From Sphaerisporangium dianthi (GTDB lineage Bacteria; Actinomycetota; Actinomycetes; Streptosporangiales; Streptosporangiaceae), in contig NZ_JBHSFP010000001.1 of assembly GCF_042654065.1 (NCBI RefSeq), forward strand, positions 558,001 through 622,000: 64,000 bases of DNA, in the 5' to 3' direction. Shown in pieces: positions 25,323 through 33,198 of the stretch (position 1 is its first letter; each line of letters begins with the position of its first letter). The translations under genes were made by a program, and so were the position numbers. The notes beneath the pieces are model-generated. The model was not told the DNA's origin. It saw nothing but the letters and a program-made list of their open reading frames with translations, and ran no database searches.

Positions 25323-25353
25323 CCGGCGCCCGCGGTCAGGTGACGGGCGCCGG
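25323..25353 (-). terminator. Intra-operon hairpin after the binding-protein gene
   Basis: A perfect 10-bp stem (CCGGCGCCCG 25323-25332 with CGGGCGCCGG 25344-25353, 11-nt loop) lies 19 nt past the binding-protein stop and before the enolase-superfamily gene. Such hairpins often raise binding-protein mRNA level over the distal genes. Confidence 0.6.
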
Positions 25354-25371
25354 GGTCGTGCCCGGCCGAGG

Positions 25372-26688
25372 TCAGGAGTGGGACTGCTTCCACTCCGCCT
25401 GGGCCTCGGTGAGCTTCTCGGCCATGGTGTCCAGGAACTCCTGCGGCTTCATCTGGCCGAGCAGGACCTTCTGGAACAGCGGCTCGGTGTCGGCCTTGGT
25501 GATGGAGGAGAACTGCGGCAGGTAGTACGGCGGGGAGACGACCACGGTGGACGGGTCGCCGAGGACCTGCACGGCGTTCTTCAGGTACGGCCGCTCGTCC
25601 AGCCAGGCGTCGCCCTGGGCCTCCTTGTTCGCCGGGATCTGTCCGGTCTGCTGGTTCCAGTAGCTGTTGCTCTCCTTGGACACCAGGAAGTCGACGAACT
25701 TCCAGGCCGCGTCCTTGTTCTTGCTGTTCTTGAACACCGCGAAGCCGTCGACCGGGTTGGCCACGATGGTGCGCTTGCCCGAGGCCCCGACCGGCATCGG
25801 GAAGGCGTCGACCTTGCCGGCGCCGAACGCCTTGACGTGGTCGTTGTAGGAGCCGAGGTTGTGGTGCATCATCGCGACCTTGCCGCTGGTGAACTGCGCC
25901 ACCATCTTGGGGAAGTCGTTGGTGACGTCCGCCTCGGGCGTGTTCTTCTTGTACAGCGCGGCGATCTTGGCGATCAGCTCGGCGTTCTTGGGGTCGTTTA
26001 CGGTGCTCTTGCCGGAGGCGTCGAAGAACTCGGTGACCCCCGAGTAGGCGTAGGCCTCGGCCAGGAGCTGGAAGATGGACCCCGCGCCGCCGCGGATCGT
26101 CCAGCCGTACTGGTCGGGGGTCTTGGTGAGCTTGTCCACCGCCGTGAAGAACTCGTCCCAGGTCTTGGGCGCCTCCACCCCGGCGGCCGACAGCTTGTCC
26201 TTCTGGTACCAGACGACGTCGAGGTTGGAGGTGGCCGGCACCATGTACAGCTTGCCGTCGGGGTTGGTCCCCTTGACCGAGGCCAGCATGCTGTCCAGCA
26301 GCTTGCCGTTCGCCGGGCTCTTGGACAGCCAGTCATCGGCCGGTTCGAGCGCCTGCTGGCCGATCAGGCCGGCCAGGTAGCTCGTCGTCACGCCGCCCAC
26401 GTCGGGGGTCGCGTCCCCGGCGACCGCGGTGTCGTACTTCTGCTGGACCGAGGCGATCGGGATGCCGACGTACTGGACGTGGATGGCCGGGTTGGCCTTC
26501 TCGAACCGCTTGATCAGCTCCTGGTAGACCGGAGTGCGCACGCCTCCGTTGTTGTCCCAGAACGTGATCGTCGTCTTGCCGCCGGACGCCTCGCCTCCGC
26601 CGCCGGAGTCCGACCCGCAGGCCGAGGCGGTCACGGAAAGGGCGAGGACCGCGACGGCGGCCGTGCGGACCTTGGTGATGGTTCTCAT
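25372..26688 (-). CDS. ABC transporter substrate-binding lipoprotein of the pectin island
   Basis: 438 aa family 1 extracellular binding protein. The lipoprotein signal has lipobox SASAC with Cys at residue 24, then a Gly/Ser linker. The domain begins TTITFWDNNGG, with later VPATSNLDVVWYQKDKL. It is encoded third, behind its two permeases, which is less usual than being first. The neighbours indicate oligogalacturonides or uronates as ligand; no residue by itself proves this. Confidence 0.9.
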   Translation of the reverse strand: MRTITKVRTAAVAVLALSVTASACGSDSGGGGEASGGKTTITFWDNNGGVRTPVYQELIKRFEKANPAIHVQYVGIPIASVQQKYDTAVAGDATPDVGGVTTSYLAGLIGQQALEPADDWLSKSPANGKLLDSMLASVKGTNPDGKLYMVPATSNLDVVWYQKDKLSAAGVEAPKTWDEFFTAVDKLTKTPDQYGWTIRGGAGSIFQLLAEAYAYSGVTEFFDASGKSTVNDPKNAELIAKIAALYKKNTPEADVTNDFPKMVAQFTSGKVAMMHHNLGSYNDHVKAFGAGKVDAFPMPVGASGKRTIVANPVDGFAVFKNSKNKDAAWKFVDFLVSKESNSYWNQQTGQIPANKEAQGDAWLDERPYLKNAVQVLGDPSTVVVSPPYYLPQFSSITKADTEPLFQKVLLGQMKPQEFLDTMAEKLTEAQAEWKQSHS

Positions 26689-26715
26689 GGTGTGGTGTCC
26701 TCCAGGCGGGGGGTG

Positions 26716-27597
26716 CTATCCCTTCACGGCACCGGCGCTGATGCCGTGCACGAGATAGCGCTGAATCACTGCGAAGACGCAGACGACAGGGACGGCCGCC
26801 ACGACGCCGCCCGCCGCCAGGGCCCCGAAATCGGCGCTGTACTCGCCGATCGTGTAGCTCAGGCCGACGGGGATGGTGAAGTTGTCCTGCTTGCTGATGA
26901 ACATGAGCGCGAACAGGAAGTTGTTCCAGGTGTGGATGAAGGCGAACGAGCCGACCGCGATCAGGCCGGGACGCAACTGCGGCAGCACGACCGCGAAGAA
27001 GGCCCGCACCCGCGAGCAGCCGTCCACCATCGCCGCCTCCTCCACCTGGAAGGGCACCGCGGTGACGAACCCGCTCATCAAGATGATCGACAGCGGGAGG
27101 TTGAACACCGTGTCCGCGACCACCAGGCTCCACAGCGAGTTGATCAGCCCGAGACCGCGGAAGATCGTGAACAGCGGGATCAGCATCATGGCGCCCGGGA
27201 TGAACTGGGTGCACAGCAGGACGACCATGAAGAACGTCCGGCCGCGGAAGCGGAAGCGCGCGAGCGCGTACCCGCCCATGAGCGCGATCACCGTCGTGAG
27301 GAACAGCGACAGCACACCGACGATCACGCTGTTTCTGAAGAAGACGGCGTACCCGATGTCATTCCAGACGGTGTCGAAGTGCTCGAAGGTGATCGGCCAC
27401 GGCACCGGCGCGGTCGAGCCCGTGGGCCGGAGCGCGAAGACGACCATCCAGTAGAACGGCACGAGCGTGAAGACCAGGTAGAGCCCGAGGGGGACGTAGA
27501 GCCGGAGCACCCTGCCCGGGTCCTTGCGGCGCCGCCCGCCGGGAGCGGTCTGGACCCGTACCGTCTCGGGGCGCCGCGCGATGGTGTCCGTCGCCAT
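26716..27597 (-). CDS. ABC transporter permease, MalG type (pectin island)
   Basis: 293 aa with about six transmembrane helices; the first is LGLYLVFTLVPFYWMVVFAL. The EAA loop (EEAAMVDGCSRVRAFFAVVL) contacts the ATPase. The ATG at 27597 is preceded by GAGGGA with good spacing; an ATG at 27612 overlapping the upstream stop is an alternative start. Like the importer at 442-3649, this system lacks its own ATPase gene. Confidence 0.91.
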   Translation of the reverse strand: MATDTIARRPETVRVQTAPGGRRRKDPGRVLRLYVPLGLYLVFTLVPFYWMVVFALRPTGSTAPVPWPITFEHFDTVWNDIGYAVFFRNSVIVGVLSLFLTTVIALMGGYALARFRFRGRTFFMVVLLCTQFIPGAMMLIPLFTIFRGLGLINSLWSLVVADTVFNLPLSIILMSGFVTAVPFQVEEAAMVDGCSRVRAFFAVVLPQLRPGLIAVGSFAFIHTWNNFLFALMFISKQDNFTIPVGLSYTIGEYSADFGALAAGGVVAAVPVVCVFAVIQRYLVHGISAGAVKG

Positions 27598-27608
27598 GGA
27601 AGCGTCCC

Positions 27609-28511
27609 TCATCCCTTGTGGTCCGCGCCGAACCTGCTCAGCCGGAGGTACAGCAGCGAGCAGAACAGCAGGATCAGGAAGCCGGCCGTCGTGAGCGCCG
27701 ACCCGTACCCGAAGTCCTTGGAGTCGATCGCGCGCTGGGCGACGTACAGCGGCAGCGTCGTGGTGACCTGGGCCGGTCCGCCGCCCGTCAGGGTGTAGAT
27801 CAGGTCGACGTTGTTGAACTCCCACACCGAGCGCAGCAGTGTGGCCAGCACGATGGCGTCGCGCAGGTGGGGCAGGGTGACGTGCAGGAACCGGCGCGTG
27901 CGGCCCGCCCCGTCGACCGCCGCGGCCTCGTACAGCTCGCCGGGGATGCCCTGCAGGCCGGCGAGCAGCAGAATCGCGAAGAACGGCACGCCGCGCCACA
28001 GCTCGGTGATGACGAGCGCCCCGAAGACGGTGTCCAGGTTGCCGAGGACGGCGGTCTCGGGCGCGCCGAGGTAGCGGACGATGCCGGTGGTCGGGTTGTA
28101 GAGCAGGATCCAGATGCCGGTGGTGAGCACTCCGGAGACCGCCCACGGGGAGAACACCATCGAGCGAGCGAGCCCCCGGCCGATGAAACTTTCATTGACC
28201 ATGAGCGCCAGCGCGAGGCCGAGCACGAGCTGGAGCCCGATCTCCACGATGACCCATTTGGCGGTGAAACCGAGGCTGGACCAGAACAGCGGGTCCTCGA
28301 ACAGCATCTCCTTGAAGTTGTCCAGGCCCGCGAAGCCGTTGGCCCACGGCTTGGTCAGGTTGTAGTGCTGGAGGCTGTAGTACAGGACGCTGCCGATGGG
28401 GTAGACGAGGAATACCGTGATCAGCAGGACGGTCGGGGAGATCAGCAGGTACGGGGCCCAGCGCAGAGCACGAGGACGCCCCCTCGCCGCCGCTGTCCTG
28501 GCGAAAGCCAC
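27609..28511 (-). CDS. ABC transporter permease, MalF type (pectin island)
   Basis: 300 aa from a GTG with GGAGCG upstream. Six transmembrane helices are evident, first LLISPTVLLITVFLVYPIGS, and the EAA loop is YEAAAVDGAGRTRRFLHVTL. It is the promoter-proximal gene of an operon running permease, permease, binding protein, enolase-superfamily enzyme, udh and iclR. It is transcribed divergently from kdgD across a 252-bp regulatory region. Confidence 0.91.
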   Translation of the reverse strand: MAFARTAAARGRPRALRWAPYLLISPTVLLITVFLVYPIGSVLYYSLQHYNLTKPWANGFAGLDNFKEMLFEDPLFWSSLGFTAKWVIVEIGLQLVLGLALALMVNESFIGRGLARSMVFSPWAVSGVLTTGIWILLYNPTTGIVRYLGAPETAVLGNLDTVFGALVITELWRGVPFFAILLLAGLQGIPGELYEAAAVDGAGRTRRFLHVTLPHLRDAIVLATLLRSVWEFNNVDLIYTLTGGGPAQVTTTLPLYVAQRAIDSKDFGYGSALTTAGFLILLFCSLLYLRLSRFGADHKG

Positions 28512-28556
28512 CTCGCGCTCCGTTCGGGTCGGCCATCGGGTTCAGTGACACATCCT

Positions 28557-28618
28557 TGAACAAGGTTCACACTTGTGGACGCGCCGTCAACGTAGGAAGG
28601 CGGCATGCGCACTGTCAA
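28557..28618 (-). promoter_or_regulatory. Promoter and palindrome for the uronate ABC operon
   Basis: On the minus strand a consensus -35 TTGACA (complement of 28613-28618) and a TACGTT -10 (complement of 28589-28594) are 18 bp apart. Downstream in the leader lies the palindrome TGAAC-AAG-GTTCA (28557-28569). Its sequence differs from the TTCCATTACATGAA elements, suggesting a different repressor, possibly the second IclR protein. Confidence 0.5.
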
Positions 28619-28677
28619 CCCTTCGCCAGGTAACCAAAGCATTTCGGCGGCAGGTCCCGCGCGTTCCCGCCGCTCCC

Positions 28678-28728
28678 TTGACTGGCGGGGCGAAGTCGCC
28701 ATACGTTCCCTGTGTTCATATACGTGAA
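28678..28728 (+). promoter_or_regulatory. Promoter and operator for kdgD
   Basis: A -35 TTGACT (28678-28683) is followed after 17 bp by ATACGT. At the expected start point sits TTCATATACGTGAA (28715-28728), a palindrome with outer TGT and ACA arms at 28711-28732. It shares 10 of 14 positions with the kdgK operator, so it may be a variant site of the same regulon. Confidence 0.5.
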
Positions 28729-28763
28729 TACAGTCCTGGCATGTGTACGCGAGAGAGGACCGT

Positions 28764-29684
28764 ATGACTTCGCTGGTGGATCGGCTGGACGGGCCGCTCT
28801 TCTTTCCCGTCACCCCCTGCGACGACCAGGAGCGGCTCAACCTCGAAGCCTTCCGCGAGCACGTCCGCGACGGCGTGGCCGCGGGGTGCGGCGCGGTCTT
28901 CGCCTGCTGCGGGACGGGCGAGTTCCCCTCGCTGGGCCTCGCGGACTACGCGGCGTGCGTCGCCGCCGCCGTCGAGGAGACCGCCGGGCGGGTGCCGGTC
29001 ATCGCCGGCACCGGGTACGCCACGACGCTGGCCGCGGGGTTCTCGGCCGCCGCCGAGGAGGCGGGCGCCGACGGCCTCCTCGCCCTGCCGCCCTACCTCG
29101 TGCAGGCCGACCAGGAGGGCCTGAAGCGGCACTACCAGGCGCTCGCCGACGGCACCCGGCTCCCGGTGATCCTCTACCAGCGCGACAACGCGATCTTCGA
29201 GCCGCGGACCGTCGTCGAGCTGGCCCGTCATCCCGGCATCATCGGCTTCAAGGACGGCCACGGCGACCTGGACCTGCTTCAGCGCATCATCAGCGCGGTG
29301 CGCTCCGCCTCGGCCGGCCTGCTCTACTTCAACGGCCTGCCCACGGCCGAGATGTCGGCGCTCGCCTACCGCGGCCTCGGCATCACCCGCTACTCCTCGG
29401 CGGTGTTCTGCTTCCTCCCCGGCGTGGCCATGGCCTTCCACAAGGCCCTGCTCAGCGGGGACGACGCCGTGACCGACCGCCTGATCGACGAGTTCTACCG
29501 TCCGCTGGTCGAACTGCGCCGCCAGGGCGCCGGGTACGCGGTGTCGCTGATCAAGGCCGGCGTGCGGCTGCGCGGCCTGGACGCGGGCCCCGTGCGCGCC
29601 CCGCTCTGCGAGCCGGCGCCCGAGCACGTCAAGCGGCTCGGCGAGCTCATCGAGCGCGCGCTGGAGATCACCGAAGGCCGGTGA
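28764..29684 (+). CDS. kdgD: 5-dehydro-4-deoxyglucarate dehydratase (KdgD), DHDPS/NAL family
   Basis: 306 aa class I aldolase-fold enzyme that dehydrates and decarboxylates 5-keto-4-deoxyglucarate to 2-ketoglutarate semialdehyde. Family marks are GTGEFPSL, the Tyr in VILYQRDNA, the Schiff-base Lys163 in GFKDGHGD and FNGLPTAE, which separate it from DapA. The start ATG follows GAGAGGAC. The semialdehyde dehydrogenase that completes the route to 2-ketoglutarate is not in the window. Confidence 0.91.
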   Translation: MTSLVDRLDGPLFFPVTPCDDQERLNLEAFREHVRDGVAAGCGAVFACCGTGEFPSLGLADYAACVAAAVEETAGRVPVIAGTGYATTLAAGFSAAAEEAGADGLLALPPYLVQADQEGLKRHYQALADGTRLPVILYQRDNAIFEPRTVVELARHPGIIGFKDGHGDLDLLQRIISAVRSASAGLLYFNGLPTAEMSALAYRGLGITRYSSAVFCFLPGVAMAFHKALLSGDDAVTDRLIDEFYRPLVELRRQGAGYAVSLIKAGVRLRGLDAGPVRAPLCEPAPEHVKRLGELIERALEITEGR

Positions 29685-29756
29685 CCCGGCCGGCGCCGCG
29701 TCGGGGAGGCGCCTGCCCGGGCCCCGGGGGCACGCCCCCACGGGCCCGAACCCCCT

Positions 29757-29788
29757 GGAGGCTCTCCTCCGCCCGAGCGGGAGCCTCC
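29757..29788 (+). terminator. Hairpin in the kdgD-pectate lyase gap
   Basis: GGAGGCTCTC (29757-29766) pairs with GGGAGCCTCC (29779-29788) at 9 of 10 positions with a 12-nt loop. It lies 8 nt before the AGGAGG ribosome-binding site of the pectate lyase gene and could be a kdgD terminator or a leader structure affecting lyase expression. Confidence 0.5.
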
Positions 29789-29808
29789 CTGACCCAGGAG
29801 GTATCCCC

Positions 29809-31125
29809 TTGCCAGCATCTTCCAAGGCCGTGGCCGCCCTGGCCGCGGCCCTGTGCGCCGCGGCGCTGACCGCGGCGCCGGCCTCGGCCGCCACCGGCCA
29901 CGACGTCCCCCTCGGGCGGCGCACCCTGCCCGCCGGCGACGGGTGGGCGTCCGCGACCACCGGCACCACCGGCGGATCCGCCGCCGACGACGCCCACGTG
30001 TACACCGTCCGCGATCGCAAGGGGCTGGTCGCCGCCCTCAACAGGGGCGACGCCACCCCCAAGATCATCTACGTCAGGGGCGTCGTCGACGGCAACACCG
30101 ACGACGCGGGCGCCCGGCTCGACTGCGACGACTACGCGGCGGACGGCTACACCCTGCCCGCCTACCTCGCCGCCTACGACCCGGCGGTGTGGGGCCGCGA
30201 CGCCGAACCGTCCGGGCCGCTGGAGGACGCGCGCGCCGCCTCGGCGGCCAGGCAGACCGCCCAGATCAAGCCGAAGGTCGGCTCCAACACCACCATCGTG
30301 GGCCTCGGCAACGCCGTGATCAAGGGCCTGAACCTGCACGTCGACAAGGCCGACAACGTCATCATCAGGAACATCGGGTTCCAGGACACCTACGACTGCT
30401 TCCCCCAGTGGGATCCCACCGACGGCGACGAGGGCAACTGGAACTCGCTCTACGACAACATCTCGGTCACCGGGTCCACGCACGTCTGGGTGGACCACAG
30501 CAGCTTCGACGACGGGAACAACCCCGACGCGGCCCAGCCGCTGTACTTCGGCCGGCCCTACCAGGTGCACGATGGCGAACTGGACATCACCAACGGTTCC
30601 GACCTCGCGACCGTGTCGTGGAACCGGTTCGCCGACCACGACAAGACCATGCTGATCGGCTCCACCAACAACCCGGCCGCCGACAGCGGCAAGCTCAACG
30701 TGACCGTGCACCACAACGTGTTCGACACCATCTTGCAGCGGGCCCCGCGCGTGCGGTTCGGCCAGGTGCACGTGTACAACAACTACTACGACATCCCCGC
30801 CGGGGACGACTACGTCTACAGCCTCGGCGCCGGCGTGCAGTCGAAGATCTACGCCGAGAACAACTTCTTCCGCCTCGGCGCCGGCGTGGACCCGGGAACG
30901 ATCATCTACAACTGGGGCGGCACCGCCCTGCATGCCACCGGCACGCTGGTGTCCACCGGCGCCAGGATCCGGTCCGTGGACATCCTCGCCGCGCACAACG
31001 CCACCCACGACCCCGACCTGTCCGGTGACGCCGGGTGGACGCCCACCCTGCACACCCGGGTGGACCCGGCGGTGCTCGTACCCGTCAAGGTGCCCCTGCT
31101 GGCCGGCGCGGGCCGCCTGCTCTGA
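29809..31125 (+). CDS. Secreted pectate lyase, polysaccharide lyase family 1
   Basis: 438 aa from a TTG start with AGGAGG seven bases upstream. A Sec signal peptide of about 27 residues ends APASAA. The parallel beta-helix domain shows the PL1 motifs NVIIRNIGFQD, VWVDHSSF (calcium and substrate site) and QRAPRVRFGQVHVYNNYY with the catalytic Arg. It cleaves polygalacturonate by beta-elimination, giving the unsaturated uronates that KduI and KduD process. It is the last gene of the island and is followed by a strong terminator. Confidence 0.93.
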   Translation: MPASSKAVAALAAALCAAALTAAPASAATGHDVPLGRRTLPAGDGWASATTGTTGGSAADDAHVYTVRDRKGLVAALNRGDATPKIIYVRGVVDGNTDDAGARLDCDDYAADGYTLPAYLAAYDPAVWGRDAEPSGPLEDARAASAARQTAQIKPKVGSNTTIVGLGNAVIKGLNLHVDKADNVIIRNIGFQDTYDCFPQWDPTDGDEGNWNSLYDNISVTGSTHVWVDHSSFDDGNNPDAAQPLYFGRPYQVHDGELDITNGSDLATVSWNRFADHDKTMLIGSTNNPAADSGKLNVTVHHNVFDTILQRAPRVRFGQVHVYNNYYDIPAGDDYVYSLGAGVQSKIYAENNFFRLGAGVDPGTIIYNWGGTALHATGTLVSTGARIRSVDILAAHNATHDPDLSGDAGWTPTLHTRVDPAVLVPVKVPLLAGAGRLL

Positions 31126-31143
31126 CCGGGGACGGACGGGAAA

Positions 31144-31180
31144 AGGACCGCCACGCCGCCGTCGGCGGCGTGGCGGTCCT
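31144..31180 (+). terminator. Strong terminator after pectate lyase
   Basis: Perfect 17-bp stem (31144-31160 with 31164-31180) and a 3-nt loop, starting 18 nt after the pectate lyase stop; AAAAGGACCGCC opens the stem. It separates the island from the convergent rnj gene. Confidence 0.85.
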
Positions 31181-31259
31181 CGCGTCCTCCCCCGCCCGGG
31201 GCCGGCCGGTCGGACCTCGCGGTCCTCGCGGCTCCCCTTCACGCGCGGGGACCGCCGGA

Positions 31260-32945
31260 TCAGACCTCGACGATCACCGGGACGATCATCGGGCGGCGGC
31301 GGTAGGTGTCGTTGACCCAGCGCCCGACGATGCGGCGGGTCAGGCGGCGCATCTGCTGGATGTCGGCCACACCGTCGGCCGCAGAGTCCTGCAGCGCCTT
31401 CTCGATCAGCGGGATCACCGCGTCGAAGGCGTCGATCTCGATGCCCGAGCCCCGCGCGTACACCTCGGGGCCGCCGCTGACCTTGCCCGTCGTCGAGTCG
31501 ACGACCACGACCACCGAGATGAACCCCTCGTCTCCGAGGATGCGGCGGTCCTTCAGCGCCACGTCGGTGACGCCGCCGACCGACGAGCCGTCCACGTAGA
31601 CGTAGCCGCACGGCACCGCGCCGACGATGCGCGCCCGGCCGTCGACCAGGTCGACGGCCACGCCGTCCTCGGCGATGACGATGTGGTCGTCCGGCACGCC
31701 GGTGAGCGCCGCCAGCTTGGCGTGGGCCCGCAGGTGGCGCCACTCGCCGTGCACGGGCATGAAGTTGGACGGCTTGGTGGCGTTCAGGACGTACAGCAGC
31801 TCGCCCGCGGCGGCGTGACCCGAGACGTGCACCAGCGCGTTGCCCTTGTGGACCACGCGGGCGCCCCAGCGGGTGAGGCCGTTGATGACCTTGTTGACGG
31901 CCGTCTCGTTGCCGGGCACGAGAGACGACGCCAGCACGACCGTGTCACCTTCGGCGACCCGGATGGGGTGGTCGCGGTTGGCCATGCGCGACAGCGCGGC
32001 CATGGGCTCGCCCTGGGACCCCGTGCAGATCAGCACGACGTCCTCCGGCGGCCACTCTTCGATCTCGCGGGCGTCCACCAGCAGGCCCGCCGGCACCCGG
32101 AGGTACCCGAGCTCCCGGGCCACGCCCATGTTCCTGACCATCGAGCGCCCGATGAGCGCGACCTTGCGGCCGTTCTCCTCGGCGGCGTCGAACACCTGCT
32201 GCACGCGGTGCACGTGCGAGGCGAAGCAGGCCACGATGATGCGCTTGGCCGCGCTGCGGAAGACCTCGTCGATCACCGGTCCGATGGTGGTCTCGCTCGG
32301 CACGAAGCCGGGCACCTCGGAGTTGGTGGAGTCGGACATCAGCAGGTCGACGCCCTCGGCGCCGAGCCTCGCGAACCCGCCGAGGTCGGTCAGCCGCCCG
32401 TCGAGCGGGAGCTGGTCCATCTTGAAGTCGCCCGTGTGCAGCACGATGCCCGCGGGCGTGCGGATCGCGACGGCGAGGGCGTCGGGGATGGAGTGGTTGA
32501 CCGCGAAGAACTCGCACTCGAACGGCCCGAACCGCTGCCTCTGCCCCTCGGCCACCTCGATCTTGACCGGCTGGATGCGGTGCTCGGTGAGCTTGCTCTC
32601 GATCATGCCGAGGGTCAGGCGTGAGCCGACGAGCGGGATGTCGCGGCGCTCGCGCAGCAGATAGGGCACGGCGCCGATGTGGTCTTCGTGGGCGTGGGTG
32701 AGCACGACCGCCTCGATGTCGTCGAGACGGTCCCGGATGTACTCGAAATCCGGGAGGATCAGGTCCACGCCCGGCTGGTCGGGCTCTGGGAACAGCACGC
32801 CGCAGTCGACCACGAGCAGCCGGCCGTCGAACTCGAAGACCGCCATGTTGCGGCCGATCTCGCCGAGGCCGCCGAGCGCGACGATGCGCAGGCCGTGCTC
32901 CGGCAGCGCCGGAGGCGGCCCGAGCTCGGGATGCGGATGACTCAT
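31260..32945 (-). CDS. rnj: Ribonuclease J
   Basis: 561 aa metallo-beta-lactamase/beta-CASP RNase. The zinc motif LTHAHEDHIGAVPYLL is at about residues 80-95, with HTGDFK and DSTNSEVPGF in the beta-CASP part, and HVSGHAAAGEL plus PVHGEWRHL near the junction of the two domains. It performs 5'-end-dependent and internal RNA decay and processing. Its place directly downstream of dapA is the conserved actinobacterial order. Confidence 0.96.
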   Translation of the reverse strand: MSHPHPELGPPPALPEHGLRIVALGGLGEIGRNMAVFEFDGRLLVVDCGVLFPEPDQPGVDLILPDFEYIRDRLDDIEAVVLTHAHEDHIGAVPYLLRERRDIPLVGSRLTLGMIESKLTEHRIQPVKIEVAEGQRQRFGPFECEFFAVNHSIPDALAVAIRTPAGIVLHTGDFKMDQLPLDGRLTDLGGFARLGAEGVDLLMSDSTNSEVPGFVPSETTIGPVIDEVFRSAAKRIIVACFASHVHRVQQVFDAAEENGRKVALIGRSMVRNMGVARELGYLRVPAGLLVDAREIEEWPPEDVVLICTGSQGEPMAALSRMANRDHPIRVAEGDTVVLASSLVPGNETAVNKVINGLTRWGARVVHKGNALVHVSGHAAAGELLYVLNATKPSNFMPVHGEWRHLRAHAKLAALTGVPDDHIVIAEDGVAVDLVDGRARIVGAVPCGYVYVDGSSVGGVTDVALKDRRILGDEGFISVVVVVDSTTGKVSGGPEVYARGSGIEIDAFDAVIPLIEKALQDSAADGVADIQQMRRLTRRIVGRWVNDTYRRRPMIVPVIVEV

Positions 32946-33198
32946 GATCTACCCCCGTGTACATCGGCCCGCCGCACGCGTACGGCTCCCTCGCCGAGCC
33001 GTCCGGCGCGTCGCGGGCCGAATTCGTCGTGTCTCTCTCTCAAACTCTCTGTTCCTCCCCGCCGCGGACAATTCGCGGCGATCGGGCCGGATGGGACTCT
33101 CCGCCGCTCACGATGGACGTGCGGCGGTCACGCCAGGCAATTCTCGCGCGTCCGGCGGGACGCGCGGCACTCTCGTCGGGACCCGCTGCGCGGGCATG

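Noticed and set aside
25219..27798. Very long plus-strand frame over the binding protein and permease genes
   Set aside because: It runs antisense across two well-supported genes and resembles no family.
28764..29684. Annotation as a second dapA
   Set aside because: GTGEFPSL, VILYQRDNA and GFKDGHGD fit 5-dehydro-4-deoxyglucarate dehydratase, and the context is hexuronate breakdown; true dapA is at 33199-34113.
16771..31125. Island as an integrative element
   Set aside because: No integrase, transposase, tRNA site or flanking direct repeats were found; only synteny suggests insertion.
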